64,000 bases of DNA from Chloroflexota bacterium (GTDB taxonomy: Bacteria > Chloroflexota > UBA11872 > UBA12225 > JAJDUF01), in the NCBI GenBank assembly GCA_022826725.1, contig JAJDUF010000016.1, positions 496,001 through 560,000 on the forward strand, given 5' to 3'. Of this stretch, positions 7,420-15,604 are shown piece by piece. The notes under the pieces were generated by a model that saw only the letters and a list, made by a program, of their open reading frames with translations, ran no database searches and was not told where the DNA came from. Every line of letters begins with the position of its first letter. The stretch's first letter is position 1. Both the position numbers and the translations under genes were made by a program.

Positions 7420-9563
7420 TGCTGCACCGGTGGAATGAAATAGGTGCGGAAGATTACCTCGCCACTCACCGGCGAAAGATGGTCGCGGATGGCGGCGTGG
7501 GGATACCAGAGCGCGAGGGTCGCCTGGGAATCACGGTCATTGATACTCAGGACGTACAGACGTGGTCCTGGGGCCGTATCGTGCTCGCGCGCGGTGGCGA
7601 TAGTGTCTATGTGATTGCGCCAGAGCGGTTGACCGATCTGAATTGCCACGAGCCGTGTATCTACCCAGTGCGGCCAGACTTTCAGCCAGGCATCTTGCGT
7701 GTCGCCGGAACTGGCGGCAAAGCCGTTGATCACCCGCGCCACTTCCAGACTGTTCTGCGACGAGAGCTTGTAGGAACGCGCGAAATCCACAAAATAGCGC
7801 TGGAAATTAAGCTGCCCGGCATGTACCCCCAAGGGCACGAGGGCCAACGTGAGTGCGACGGCGGCAACGCTCGGCGGCAACAGGCGGCGGATGCTACGCA
7901 CGAGCACACCGACGGGGAGCACCGCAATCAGGATGGCAATAGGCAGCGCCATACCGGCACGGTTGATGGCAGGGTTCTCTTCAGGAAACGCAAGCGAAAG
8001 TGTCGAGGGGAGTAAAGCCACGAAGATCATAACCAGCAGATATCCGTAGATTCGTTCACGGTGTGCCAAGAGACGGTAGAGCGCGTACAAAACGCCCAGG
8101 AAGAAGCTAGCGCCGGTCACATAGTCGAAGACGCGGTCGTAGGGCACATTATGCACCCAGATCCGACTACCACGGTAGTTGAACATCAGGCTTGCGTTCT
8201 TGACGTTGTCGAGGAAGATCGTGAGGGGATGTCCTGACAGGGACTGCTCGGCGCTAGATACCCGTGTCACACCGCGATACCAGAAGACGTCGGGACGCTC
8301 CAGCGCAAAACGGCCCAAGGGCAGGAAGACGAGGAGGGCAACCACCGCAGCCAGCACCGCGTTGACAAAGGTCCGGCGGGCACGCTCCCAGCCGTCCGGG
8401 TGGCGGGTGATATCAAGCATCAACTCGATCCACAGACAGGCTATCACAGCGAGGGGGATGATCCGGAAGGGGGTGTAGGTGTGCATCCCCACGCCCAGTA
8501 CGAAACCTAGTAACAAGAAGTCGTTGCGCTGGCGGTAGCGCAGCGCGCGCAGAAGAAACAGACCGGTCAGCGCGGCCAGCACCGGTAAGAAGGTAAAGCG
8601 GAGACCGGCGCGCGCGACGGTCAGGTGCCAGCGCGAGACGGCCAGCAGGAACGTCGCGCTGAGGGCCACGGAGGCACCGAACCATACCCGAGTGAAGGCG
8701 TAGAGCGCCGGGAGCACAAAGACACTGACCAGAGCCGTACCGGCCTTTAGTGTCATAAATGTGATTCCCATCCCCGCCGCTGCCAGCACTGCAGACAGGT
8801 AGAACTGCACGGCTTCACGGCCGGTATTGCGCTCGAAGAAAATCTTGTACTGCCCATCGAGCACATCCTTGACATCGAAGAGCTTTTCGGCGTGGTCGCT
8901 AATCATCTCCTCCGGCACCTCAGGCAGCCGGTAGAAGAGCAAGAAGCAACCGAGCAGCCAGATCGCCAAGAAGGCGGTCAACTCCCAGGAGAGCCGGATG
9001 CGGGGACCGGATCGCCAAGCGTCGCGCACCGCCCACAGGCGCGAGCGTAAGCCGCGCAGGTCGAGCCGGCGAAAGTCGCCAAAGGCCAGGCCAAAGCTAC
9101 CTACCGCCAGCAGCCAGGTCGCCACACCCAACGGGCGGAACAGGCCGTCCCCGGCCTGCTCGAAGGCGATTACCGCCGACACCGCGGTCACACCCAGCAA
9201 CAGGCGCCGCAGCCCCGGCCGGGCGCTCCACCGCTCGGCGCCGGCCGCCGGTTTGACCGGGGAGCTATCCTGCCCATTGTCGTCGGGGGTGAGGAGCGAT
9301 GCGGCGAGCGGTCCGGACCGGCTTAACAGGACAAGTAGGAGTAGCACACCACCGGTGGCCAGTAGCGCAACGCCATCGGCCGGATGGGTGCCTACCGCAA
9401 TCCAGCGCTGCCCGACCAACGCGAGGCCGGCAGCGACTAGGAACCCGAGCACGGCAACGAGACTGCGGCGGGAGTTTCCCGCCGGCCGCCGTTCCGGTGG
9501 CAACCGTGCCGCGCTGCCGATGTGGCGTGGGGACTCTTGGTCCCTAGCAGTCATCGCCGGCAC
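7416..9563 (-). CDS. GT39/PMT-type membrane glycosyltransferase
   Basis: A 715-aa polytopic protein with many hydrophobic segments. After a charged N-terminus come about four membrane spans, then PEEMISDHAEKLFDVKDVLDGQY in the first large outer loop, where ArnT/PMT-like enzymes keep an acidic catalytic motif. GREAVQFYLSAVL and further spans follow, with a soluble C-terminal tail. The family moves sugars from polyprenyl-phosphate donors to lipids or proteins on the outer face. The GTG at 9563 has GAGGTGA shortly upstream; ATG at 9554 is an alternative. It overlaps the next gene by 4 nt. Confidence 0.8.
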   Translation of the reverse strand: MPAMTARDQESPRHIGSAARLPPERRPAGNSRRSLVAVLGFLVAAGLALVGQRWIAVGTHPADGVALLATGGVLLLLVLLSRSGPLAASLLTPDDNGQDSSPVKPAAGAERWSARPGLRRLLLGVTAVSAVIAFEQAGDGLFRPLGVATWLLAVGSFGLAFGDFRRLDLRGLRSRLWAVRDAWRSGPRIRLSWELTAFLAIWLLGCFLLFYRLPEVPEEMISDHAEKLFDVKDVLDGQYKIFFERNTGREAVQFYLSAVLAAAGMGITFMTLKAGTALVSVFVLPALYAFTRVWFGASVALSATFLLAVSRWHLTVARAGLRFTFLPVLAALTGLFLLRALRYRQRNDFLLLGFVLGVGMHTYTPFRIIPLAVIACLWIELMLDITRHPDGWERARRTFVNAVLAAVVALLVFLPLGRFALERPDVFWYRGVTRVSSAEQSLSGHPLTIFLDNVKNASLMFNYRGSRIWVHNVPYDRVFDYVTGASFFLGVLYALYRLLAHRERIYGYLLVMIFVALLPSTLSLAFPEENPAINRAGMALPIAILIAVLPVGVLVRSIRRLLPPSVAAVALTLALVPLGVHAGQLNFQRYFVDFARSYKLSSQNSLEVARVINGFAASSGDTQDAWLKVWPHWVDTRLVAIQIGQPLWRNHIDTIATAREHDTAPGPRLYVLSINDRDSQATLALWYPHAAIRDHLSPVSGEVIFRTYFIPPVQQ

Positions 9564-9688
9564 GTCTCACCTCGTAGAGCACCGGCCTCCCGACCTATCA
9601 TCTTCTCTAGCACTCAATCCTGCCAGGTTTCCCGGTTCAAGGGTGATGGCGCTCTCCCAAGGGACTACTGGTGGCGCGTTGCTGGCCC

Positions 9689-10378
9689 TCAGCTCGGCAT
9701 GGAGTCTCCGGGGCTGCGCTGGAGCACGACGAGCGTGCGGAGGGCCAGGAGTGACATGAGCGGCCGGGGGATGAGCCACTCGCTGCGGATGAGCATTGCG
9801 AGCAGCCCGGCCGGGACCAGGCTGTAGCTCCGGTATTCACGGGCCAGCACGTGGAACAGGCTGAACGGTCGCAGGTAGAGCAGCTCCAGATGGGGATGTC
9901 GTGTGGGCCAGTCGGCGCGCTCGCGGGTGAAGAGGATGTTCGCCATCGCGATGTTGCCCTGCCAGGGATCATCGCTGGTCGGGTTTTCCTGGTACCGATC
10001 AAAGCAGATCGCCTCGTCGTGAAAGGACCAGATCAGACGCGACAGGGGAGTGACATAGGGTTCGATAAAGACGCCGCGGCCGCCCGGTCTCAGTACACGG
10101 GTCAACTCATCGAAAAAGGTATGGGGATGCGCGAGGTGATGGAGAATATCAACACCCAAACAGCCGCCGAGTCGTCCCGACTGCACCGGCAGGCGGTAGA
10201 CGTTCGCCACGAGGTCGAGCCAGGGAGCCACCTGGATATCGGAATGGAACACCGGTCCGATCCAGGGCGCCAGGGTGCCGCTGCCGGTGCCGACTTCCAG
10301 ATGCGGACCGTTGTCGGGCAGCCAGGAGTGCAAGAACTGTGCCCAGAACCGATAGACGGCCCGGAGCGCGCCACACAT
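9689..10378 (-). CDS. Class I SAM-dependent methyltransferase
   Basis: The 229-aa protein has a SAM site HLEVGTGSGTLAPWI and the later signature DILHHLAHPHTFFDELTRVLRPGG. The C-terminal third (EYRSYSLVPAGLLAML) is hydrophobic and may sit against the membrane. I took the ATG at 10378, 5 nt after the stop of the upstream flippase-like gene; sequence further upstream in this frame is antisense-like and overlaps that gene. It probably belongs to the same envelope-glycan operon as its neighbours. Substrate is unknown. Confidence 0.8.
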   Translation of the reverse strand: MCGALRAVYRFWAQFLHSWLPDNGPHLEVGTGSGTLAPWIGPVFHSDIQVAPWLDLVANVYRLPVQSGRLGGCLGVDILHHLAHPHTFFDELTRVLRPGGRGVFIEPYVTPLSRLIWSFHDEAICFDRYQENPTSDDPWQGNIAMANILFTRERADWPTRHPHLELLYLRPFSLFHVLAREYRSYSLVPAGLLAMLIRSEWLIPRPLMSLLALRTLVVLQRSPGDSMPS

Positions 10379-10383
10379 CCCGG

Positions 10384-11451
10384 CTATAGCAAGCTCATGC
10401 GCGCCCGGCTGCGCCGTACTAGCTCGTCGAGGCGATAGTGGCCGACCCACAGGAAGAACAGCCCGGTCAGGCTCACCCCCCCGAACGCGAGCGCATGAAC
10501 AGCCACCGCATAGCTCAAGGCCTGATCCTCGCTGACGGACGGAAACAAGAGCAGCGTAAGCACCGATGCACTGTGGTAGACCCCAATATAGCCCGGCGCG
10601 GAGGGGATGGTCATACTCAGATTCGTGACCACCAACAGCAGAAACGCCGCACTGAGCGGTACCGGCAGATGGTAGGCATACACGGCGACGGCGAGCGTGA
10701 GGCCACCACCTACCCACATCACCACCGAGAGCAGCAGGACCGCCGCGAGGAGGCGCGGTCGAGACAGACCATCGGCAGAGCCGAGCGCCGTTTGCACGAG
10801 GTGCGACGGATGCAGTCGTCCGAGCAAAGGCAAGGGGTCCACCCACCGTCGAATCATGGCCACGGCCCGCTGGCGTGCCCAACTCATGACGACGAATGCC
10901 AGGGCAATGGAACCAAAGACGACGAGCACGCCAACGCCGGCGGCCTGCGCCCAGGCCGGGATCGCAATGGCGTTGGCAGCAGCCCAGCCGGGCAGCGGTG
11001 TGCCGGTGGCGCGCGCCCAATCGTGCCAGCCGCTCAGGCCGAGGAGACCGGCCAGCAGCATGAGGAGCATCGCAATGTCCAACAGCTTCTCGACGAGAAT
11101 CGTCCCTAAGGAACGTCCCGGACTCACTGCCTCACTCTCTACGACCAGGAAGCCGCGGACTAGCTCTCCCAATCGCCCGGGCAAGAACGTGTTGAACAGA
11201 TAGCTCAGGTGCGTAGCCGCGTAGGCTTGGGGCAGACGGACCCGGTCTTGGGGGAGGAAGAGCAGCTTCCAGCGCCAGGCGCGCAGGGCAATGTTGAGCA
11301 GGTGGAGCAGCAGCGTCGGCAGGAACAACCAGAGATTCGCAGCCAGAAACGCTTGCCACACCTCATCGGGGCTGACGCTGATGCTGCGTAGCGTCAGCCA
11401 GATGGCGATGGCGCTGATGGCAAGTCCGAGGGCGGCAGAACGCCAGTTCAT
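10384..11451 (-). CDS. UPF0104/AglD2 family membrane protein (lysylphosphatidylglycerol synthase TM region)
   Basis: A 355-aa protein with about eight membrane spans. The segment SYLFNTFLPGRLGELVRGFLV, the N-P-R-E core of this family, is present, followed by LGTILVEKLLDIAMLLMLL. Homologues form the flippase-like half of MprF and occur alone beside glycosyltransferases. It is first in a leftward run with a methyltransferase and a GT39 enzyme, suggesting transport or assembly of a lipid-linked glycan. No aminoacyl-transfer domain is attached, so it is not a full MprF. Confidence 0.8.
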   Translation of the reverse strand: MNWRSAALGLAISAIAIWLTLRSISVSPDEVWQAFLAANLWLFLPTLLLHLLNIALRAWRWKLLFLPQDRVRLPQAYAATHLSYLFNTFLPGRLGELVRGFLVVESEAVSPGRSLGTILVEKLLDIAMLLMLLAGLLGLSGWHDWARATGTPLPGWAAANAIAIPAWAQAAGVGVLVVFGSIALAFVVMSWARQRAVAMIRRWVDPLPLLGRLHPSHLVQTALGSADGLSRPRLLAAVLLLSVVMWVGGGLTLAVAVYAYHLPVPLSAAFLLLVVTNLSMTIPSAPGYIGVYHSASVLTLLLFPSVSEDQALSYAVAVHALAFGGVSLTGLFFLWVGHYRLDELVRRSRARMSLL

Positions 11452-11505
11452 GCTACGTCATCTCTGTCCTGCGCTGGGAAGCCGGTTGGCGTGCGGTGCA
11501 GCAGG

Positions 11506-11603
11506 TGGCGGAGGCGCATGGGAGTCGAACCCACCAACCGACGCGCTCGCGCCGGTTCTACGGTTTTGAAGACCGCGCCAGTCACCGGACCAGTCGCGCC
11601 TCC
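11506..11603 (-). tRNA. selC: tRNA-Sec (selenocysteine, anticodon TCA)
   Basis: On the minus strand the gene starts GGAGGCGC at 11603 and ends GCGCCTCC at 11510, giving an 8-bp acceptor stem, the bacterial tRNA-Sec hallmark. The anticodon loop CTTCAAA carries TCA, the D arm closes as six pairs (two wobble), the variable arm is long (from AACCGGCGC to GTCGGTT), and the T loop is TTCGACT. Discriminator G and an encoded CCA (11508-11506) follow. At 95 nt without CCA it matches selC and exceeds normal tRNAs. No selA, selB or selD is in the window. Confidence 0.93.
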
Positions 11604-11730
11604 ACGAGTGATATTACCGGGATAAAACCGGACGTGCCCCGAGGCCGCCGTATGGCCCGCTGACAGGCGGCCGGGCAGCAACGATTCTAGCAGCCTGTCG
11701 GTAGAGCAGCCGAGGTGGGCGAGGAAAGCG

Positions 11731-13209
11731 TTAGGCTGTGGGTGTGGCGCCTACACGAATCCACTGTATGAACGTCAAGTCCCACCTCTTGTCCCCCAAG
11801 GCGACAGCTTGCCCATCGGGGAGATTCACGCGCACCAAATAATTATAACCACGATGGCCCGCCCCGATCTCATCCGGTGGGGGATCAACGTCCGGCCCGA
11901 TGTCCTTGACCAGCCGTACAAAATTCTCGCCAAGCTCTCGGGCGCGTGTCTCGTTTGTGCCGTCTCTGACGGTGATTATCAAATCCAGGCGGCCCCTAGT
12001 GCCTTGACCTGGGTTGATGGCGGCATCGAGGACACCATCCTGCTTCTTGATCTCCGCCACCGCCGCCGCCTGCTGTTCCGGTGACAAGGCCAGCGGAGAA
12101 ACCGCCGGAGGCGGGGCCGGGGGAGTCGTGGGGGCTGGCGGCGGCGCGACCGGCGTCGGTGTCGGGACCTCTCCAGTGCAGCTACCGGGATGCCAGAGGC
12201 CCAACTGCTGGCTACGTGCCTGCTGCTCGGCGGCCTGGAACTGCCCCTGCCAGCGGTAGGCCGCAGCGCCAGAACGCTCGCGGGCGAAGCCTTCCGCGAT
12301 CATCCGCGCGTTGTACATACTGCCGTCCTGCAACCAAACATAGGCGAGCAGATTCCCGGCGGCATCGCGCTCCCCTTGGCTCGCGTCCAGCTCCAAGCGC
12401 ACCGACTGACCGGCGAGTAGCTCGACGGCACGGCTGGTGGCCTCGGCGCCGTAGCACTGGAATGGCTCACCGGGGCCAACGACCTCCGGCGCATCAATAC
12501 CGATCAGTTGCACGCGCGTCGGGCCATCCGGCAGCGACACCTCCACCAACTCACCGTTCACGACATTGGTGATCGTGGCGTCGCGGTACGTCGTCGGCGC
12601 GGCCGTCGGCGCGGCCGGGGTGGGCGTCGCTGCGGCAGTCTGTGGAGTTGGCGCCGGCGTGACGGTCGGAATCGGTTGGCTCGACGTGTACTGGGCCGGC
12701 ACATAGCCCTCAACCCCGTCGGGGGCACGCACATGCCGCCAAGGGCGGCCCTCAGCACCCACGTCGGGGCCGATGACGACGAGGCGCGTGTTGTCGGGGT
12801 ACGCCTTCAGGCGATCCGCAGCCTGGGGTGTCCTGCGTAGAAAGACGCCAATGCCACCGGTATTGCCGATGTAGACGACATCCGCCGTGGTCACGGGCAC
12901 TGCACCAGCCCCAGCCAGCGCCGTACCGGTGGCCGCGGCCTTGGCTCTGGCCACCGCCGTGGCTACCGCACTAGAGGATACGCGCGTCGAGGTAGGAAAC
13001 GAGGAGACAACGGTGAGCACCGGCGGCGCAGTCGCGGCCGCCGGTGGTGGCTGCGTGGCCGTGGGTGCCGGCGCCGCCACCGTGGGTGCCGGCGATGGTG
13101 GGGCCACGGGAGCGGTCGCGGTCGGTTCCGCCGTTGGGCCAAGCTCAAGGTCACAGGCGGCGAGGGAAAGCGCCAAAAAGAAGATGACCAATACCGCTTG
13201 ACGCTTCAT
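11731..13209 (-). CDS. Lipoprotein with SH3b-like and degenerate SNase-like domains
   Basis: The ATG at 13209 gives a lipoprotein signal with lipobox LAAC (Cys19), then a Pro/Thr/Ala-rich tether. An SH3b-like segment covers about residues 110-175 (PWRHVRAPDGVEGYVPAQY). After a second tether comes an SNase fold, about 208-350 (RVQLIGIDAPEV, GNLLAYVWLQDGSMYNARMI), and a last alpha/beta segment. Compared with staphylococcal nuclease, the position of Arg35 is Gln (RVQLIGID) and that of Arg87 is Asn (AAGNLLAY), so hydrolysis of nucleic acid is doubtful. It is probably a surface binding protein. Confidence 0.75.
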   Translation of the reverse strand: MKRQAVLVIFFLALSLAACDLELGPTAEPTATAPVAPPSPAPTVAAPAPTATQPPPAAATAPPVLTVVSSFPTSTRVSSSAVATAVARAKAAATGTALAGAGAVPVTTADVVYIGNTGGIGVFLRRTPQAADRLKAYPDNTRLVVIGPDVGAEGRPWRHVRAPDGVEGYVPAQYTSSQPIPTVTPAPTPQTAAATPTPAAPTAAPTTYRDATITNVVNGELVEVSLPDGPTRVQLIGIDAPEVVGPGEPFQCYGAEATSRAVELLAGQSVRLELDASQGERDAAGNLLAYVWLQDGSMYNARMIAEGFARERSGAAAYRWQGQFQAAEQQARSQQLGLWHPGSCTGEVPTPTPVAPPPAPTTPPAPPPAVSPLALSPEQQAAAVAEIKKQDGVLDAAINPGQGTRGRLDLIITVRDGTNETRARELGENFVRLVKDIGPDVDPPPDEIGAGHRGYNYLVRVNLPDGQAVALGDKRWDLTFIQWIRVGATPTA

Positions 13210-13431
13210 GGTTGTCCAGTCTACCTCACTAGCGCGCCCCGGCGCCATGTCCCACCGGCAAAGTGTAGCCGATGCCGTTCTCAGGGCAGCAGCCGTTTCA
13301 AGCGCGGCCGGCACTGTGCAGCAGGGAGAAGGTCTACTATACTCGGAGTGCAGATGCGTGTACCGCCCCTCGCCCGACGCCTGCAGGGCAGGCGAGCCGG
13401 GCCGCAACGTGCCGCAGGAGGATGACGCTCG

Positions 13432-14661
13432 ATGGCAACGACGGCACCCACCACCACGGCTCCACCGCGCCGGGCCAAGCGGCGCCGAGGCCCCGGGCCG
13501 CGGCGGGCGACCGGGTTAGTCAATCCAACCGGACTGGTCGGGCTGCAAGCGCCGGAGACATCGCTGCCTAAGCCTAGCGCGGCCACGCTGGGAGACATCG
13601 AACGCAAGGTACATGCCGGCGAGCGGCTGTCGGCCGAGGACGGGCTGGCACTCTACGCCTGTGACGACCTCCCGTGGCTGGGACAGCTGGCCCGCTTGGT
13701 CCAGCGCCGAAAGTCGGGCGATGACGTGTACTTCAATATCAACCGCCACATCAATCTGACGAATATCTGCAAGGCATATTGCCACTTCTGCTCCTTCCGA
13801 CGCAGCGTTGGCAAGGAGGGCGGCTATACGATGAGCCACGACGAGATCGTGAGCACGGCCGTCTCGGCGGCGCCGAAGGGGATCACCGAGCTACACATCG
13901 TCAATGGGCTGCACCCCGAGCTGGACTTCGATTACTACCTGGAGGCGCTGCGCCGGCTGCGAGCGGCGCTGCCAGACGTGCATCTGAAGGCGTTTACGGC
14001 CGTCGAAATCTGGTGGTTTGCGCGGATCACCGGTTTGTCTTACGAGGAAGTGCTGCGGCAGTGTGTGGAGGCGGGACTCGGCTCGTTGCCGGGCGGCGGC
14101 GCCGAGATATTCGCTCCGCGCGTGCGCCGGCGCATCTGTGGCTATAAGTCCACTGCCGAGGATTGGCTGGAAATCCATCGCATTGCACACGGCATGGGAC
14201 TGCGGACCAACTCCACGATGCTCTATGGGCACATCGAAACGCCGGAGGAGCGGATTGACCACGTGTTGCGGCTGAGGGACTTGCAGGACGAGACGGGTGG
14301 CTTCCAGGTCTTCATCCCGCTGCGGTTCCACAACGAGCACAATCTGATGTCGCACCTGCCGATGGCGACACCATATGAAAGCCTCAAGGTCTTTACGGTC
14401 AGCCGATTGCTCCTCGACAACTTCGACCACATGAAGGCCTATTGGATCATGCTGGGGCTGCCGTTGGCGCAGCTGTCGCTCCACTTCGGCGTGGACGACC
14501 TCGACGGTACCGTCGTGGAGGAGCGCATCTATCACATGGCCGGCGCCGAGACGCCGCATGAAGTCTCCCAGGACGACCTGCTGCGGCGCATCCGCGAGGC
14601 GGGCCGCATCCCGGTGCAGCGCGATACGGTCTACAACGTCGTGCAAATCTACGACAATTGA
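13432..14661 (+). CDS. mqnE: Aminofutalosine synthase MqnE (radical SAM)
   Basis: MqnE joins the MqnA product to SAM to make aminofutalosine, the second step of the futalosine menaquinone route. The radical SAM cluster motif is NICKAYCHFC (Cys113, 117, 120), followed by LHIVNGLHPELDFDYY and GLGSLPGGGAEIF as in MqnE/MqnC/CofH proteins. The end, AGRIPVQRDTVYNVVQIY, is typical. The ATG at 13432 follows AGGAGG by 10 nt and gives an N-terminal Ala/Arg/Pro-rich extension of about 45 residues not usual in the family. A TATACT about 90 nt upstream may be a -10. mqnA starts 79 nt downstream. Confidence 0.95.
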   Translation: MATTAPTTTAPPRRAKRRRGPGPRRATGLVNPTGLVGLQAPETSLPKPSAATLGDIERKVHAGERLSAEDGLALYACDDLPWLGQLARLVQRRKSGDDVYFNINRHINLTNICKAYCHFCSFRRSVGKEGGYTMSHDEIVSTAVSAAPKGITELHIVNGLHPELDFDYYLEALRRLRAALPDVHLKAFTAVEIWWFARITGLSYEEVLRQCVEAGLGSLPGGGAEIFAPRVRRRICGYKSTAEDWLEIHRIAHGMGLRTNSTMLYGHIETPEERIDHVLRLRDLQDETGGFQVFIPLRFHNEHNLMSHLPMATPYESLKVFTVSRLLLDNFDHMKAYWIMLGLPLAQLSLHFGVDDLDGTVVEERIYHMAGAETPHEVSQDDLLRRIREAGRIPVQRDTVYNVVQIYDN

Positions 14662-14740
14662 TGCTCCGACGCTTCTTCCCCACGCACATCATGTTCGGAC
14701 ACCAGGCCGAGGCGCCGTTGGGCGTGGCGAGGCGGGCGCT

Positions 14741-15604
14741 ATGAACCGGCCGCGGGTCGGGCATATCCAGTACCTCAACTGCCTGCCGCTGTACCATGGG
14801 CTGGTGCGGCACGACGCGCTGCTCGACATCGAGCTGCATAAAGGCACGCCGACCGAGCTGAATCGCCTGCTCATCGGCGGGCAGCTCGACGTTTCGCCGA
14901 TCTCCTCCATCGAGTACCTGCGGCACGCCGACGAACTGCTGCTCATGCCGGACCTGACGGTCAGCTCGGACGGCGCCGTGAAGAGCATCGTCCTGGTCAG
15001 CAAAGTGCCGGCCGCCGCGCTGGACGGGCGGACCGTGGCACTGGCCAACACCTCCGCCACGTCGCAAGTGCTGACCCAAATCCTGCTCGCCAACCGCTAC
15101 GCGGCCCATCCGGCCTGCTTTGCCTGTCCCCCCGACCTCGGCCGGATGCTGGACGAAGCGGACGCCGCCCTGCTGATCGGGGACCCGGCGCTGCGGGTAC
15201 ACATGCAGCCGCCGGCCGGCCTGCACGTCTATGATCTGGGGACGGAGTGGAAAGCGCTGACCGGCCATCCGATGGTCTACGCGGTCTGGGCGGTACGCCG
15301 GTCGTTCGCCGCCGCGGCGCCGGCGCTCGTCAACGTCGTCTACCGTGCCTTCCGGCAGTCGTTGGCCTATAGCCTCACCAACGTCGAGGCGATTGCCGCC
15401 GACGCGGCGCGGTGGGAGCCTTTCCCGGCGACGGCGCTGGCGGCATACTTCCGCACCTTGCGGTTTACGTTCGACCGCGCCTATCGTGACGGATTGCACG
15501 CCTATGCGCGGCACGCGCAGGCGCTGGGGGCGCTCGACGCGGTGCCGGCGCTGGAGTTCGCGGCGGTGGCCGAGCAGCCTACTGACCGGTACAAGGCAGG
15601 ATGA
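14741..15604 (+). CDS. mqnA: Chorismate dehydratase MqnA
   Basis: MqnA turns chorismate into 3-enolpyruvylbenzoate, the first committed step of futalosine menaquinone synthesis. The N-terminus VGHIQYLNCLPLYHG and the following ELHKGTPTELNRLL and DVSPISSIEYLRH match the periplasmic-binding-like fold of the family, as do ADAALLIGDPALR and YDLGTEWKALTGHPMVYAVWA. The length of 287 aa is normal. The ATG at 14741 begins right at the conserved part. It shares a 4-nt ATGA overlap with the next gene, so the two are coupled. Confidence 0.95.
   Translation: MNRPRVGHIQYLNCLPLYHGLVRHDALLDIELHKGTPTELNRLLIGGQLDVSPISSIEYLRHADELLLMPDLTVSSDGAVKSIVLVSKVPAAALDGRTVALANTSATSQVLTQILLANRYAAHPACFACPPDLGRMLDEADAALLIGDPALRVHMQPPAGLHVYDLGTEWKALTGHPMVYAVWAVRRSFAAAAPALVNVVYRAFRQSLAYSLTNVEAIAADAARWEPFPATALAAYFRTLRFTFDRAYRDGLHAYARHAQALGALDAVPALEFAAVAEQPTDRYKAG

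Noticed and set aside
9689-11020. Longer 443-codon frame for the methyltransferase
   Set aside because: The first 200 or so codons lie over the flippase-like gene in another frame and have antisense-like composition. The start at 10378 fits the end of that gene.
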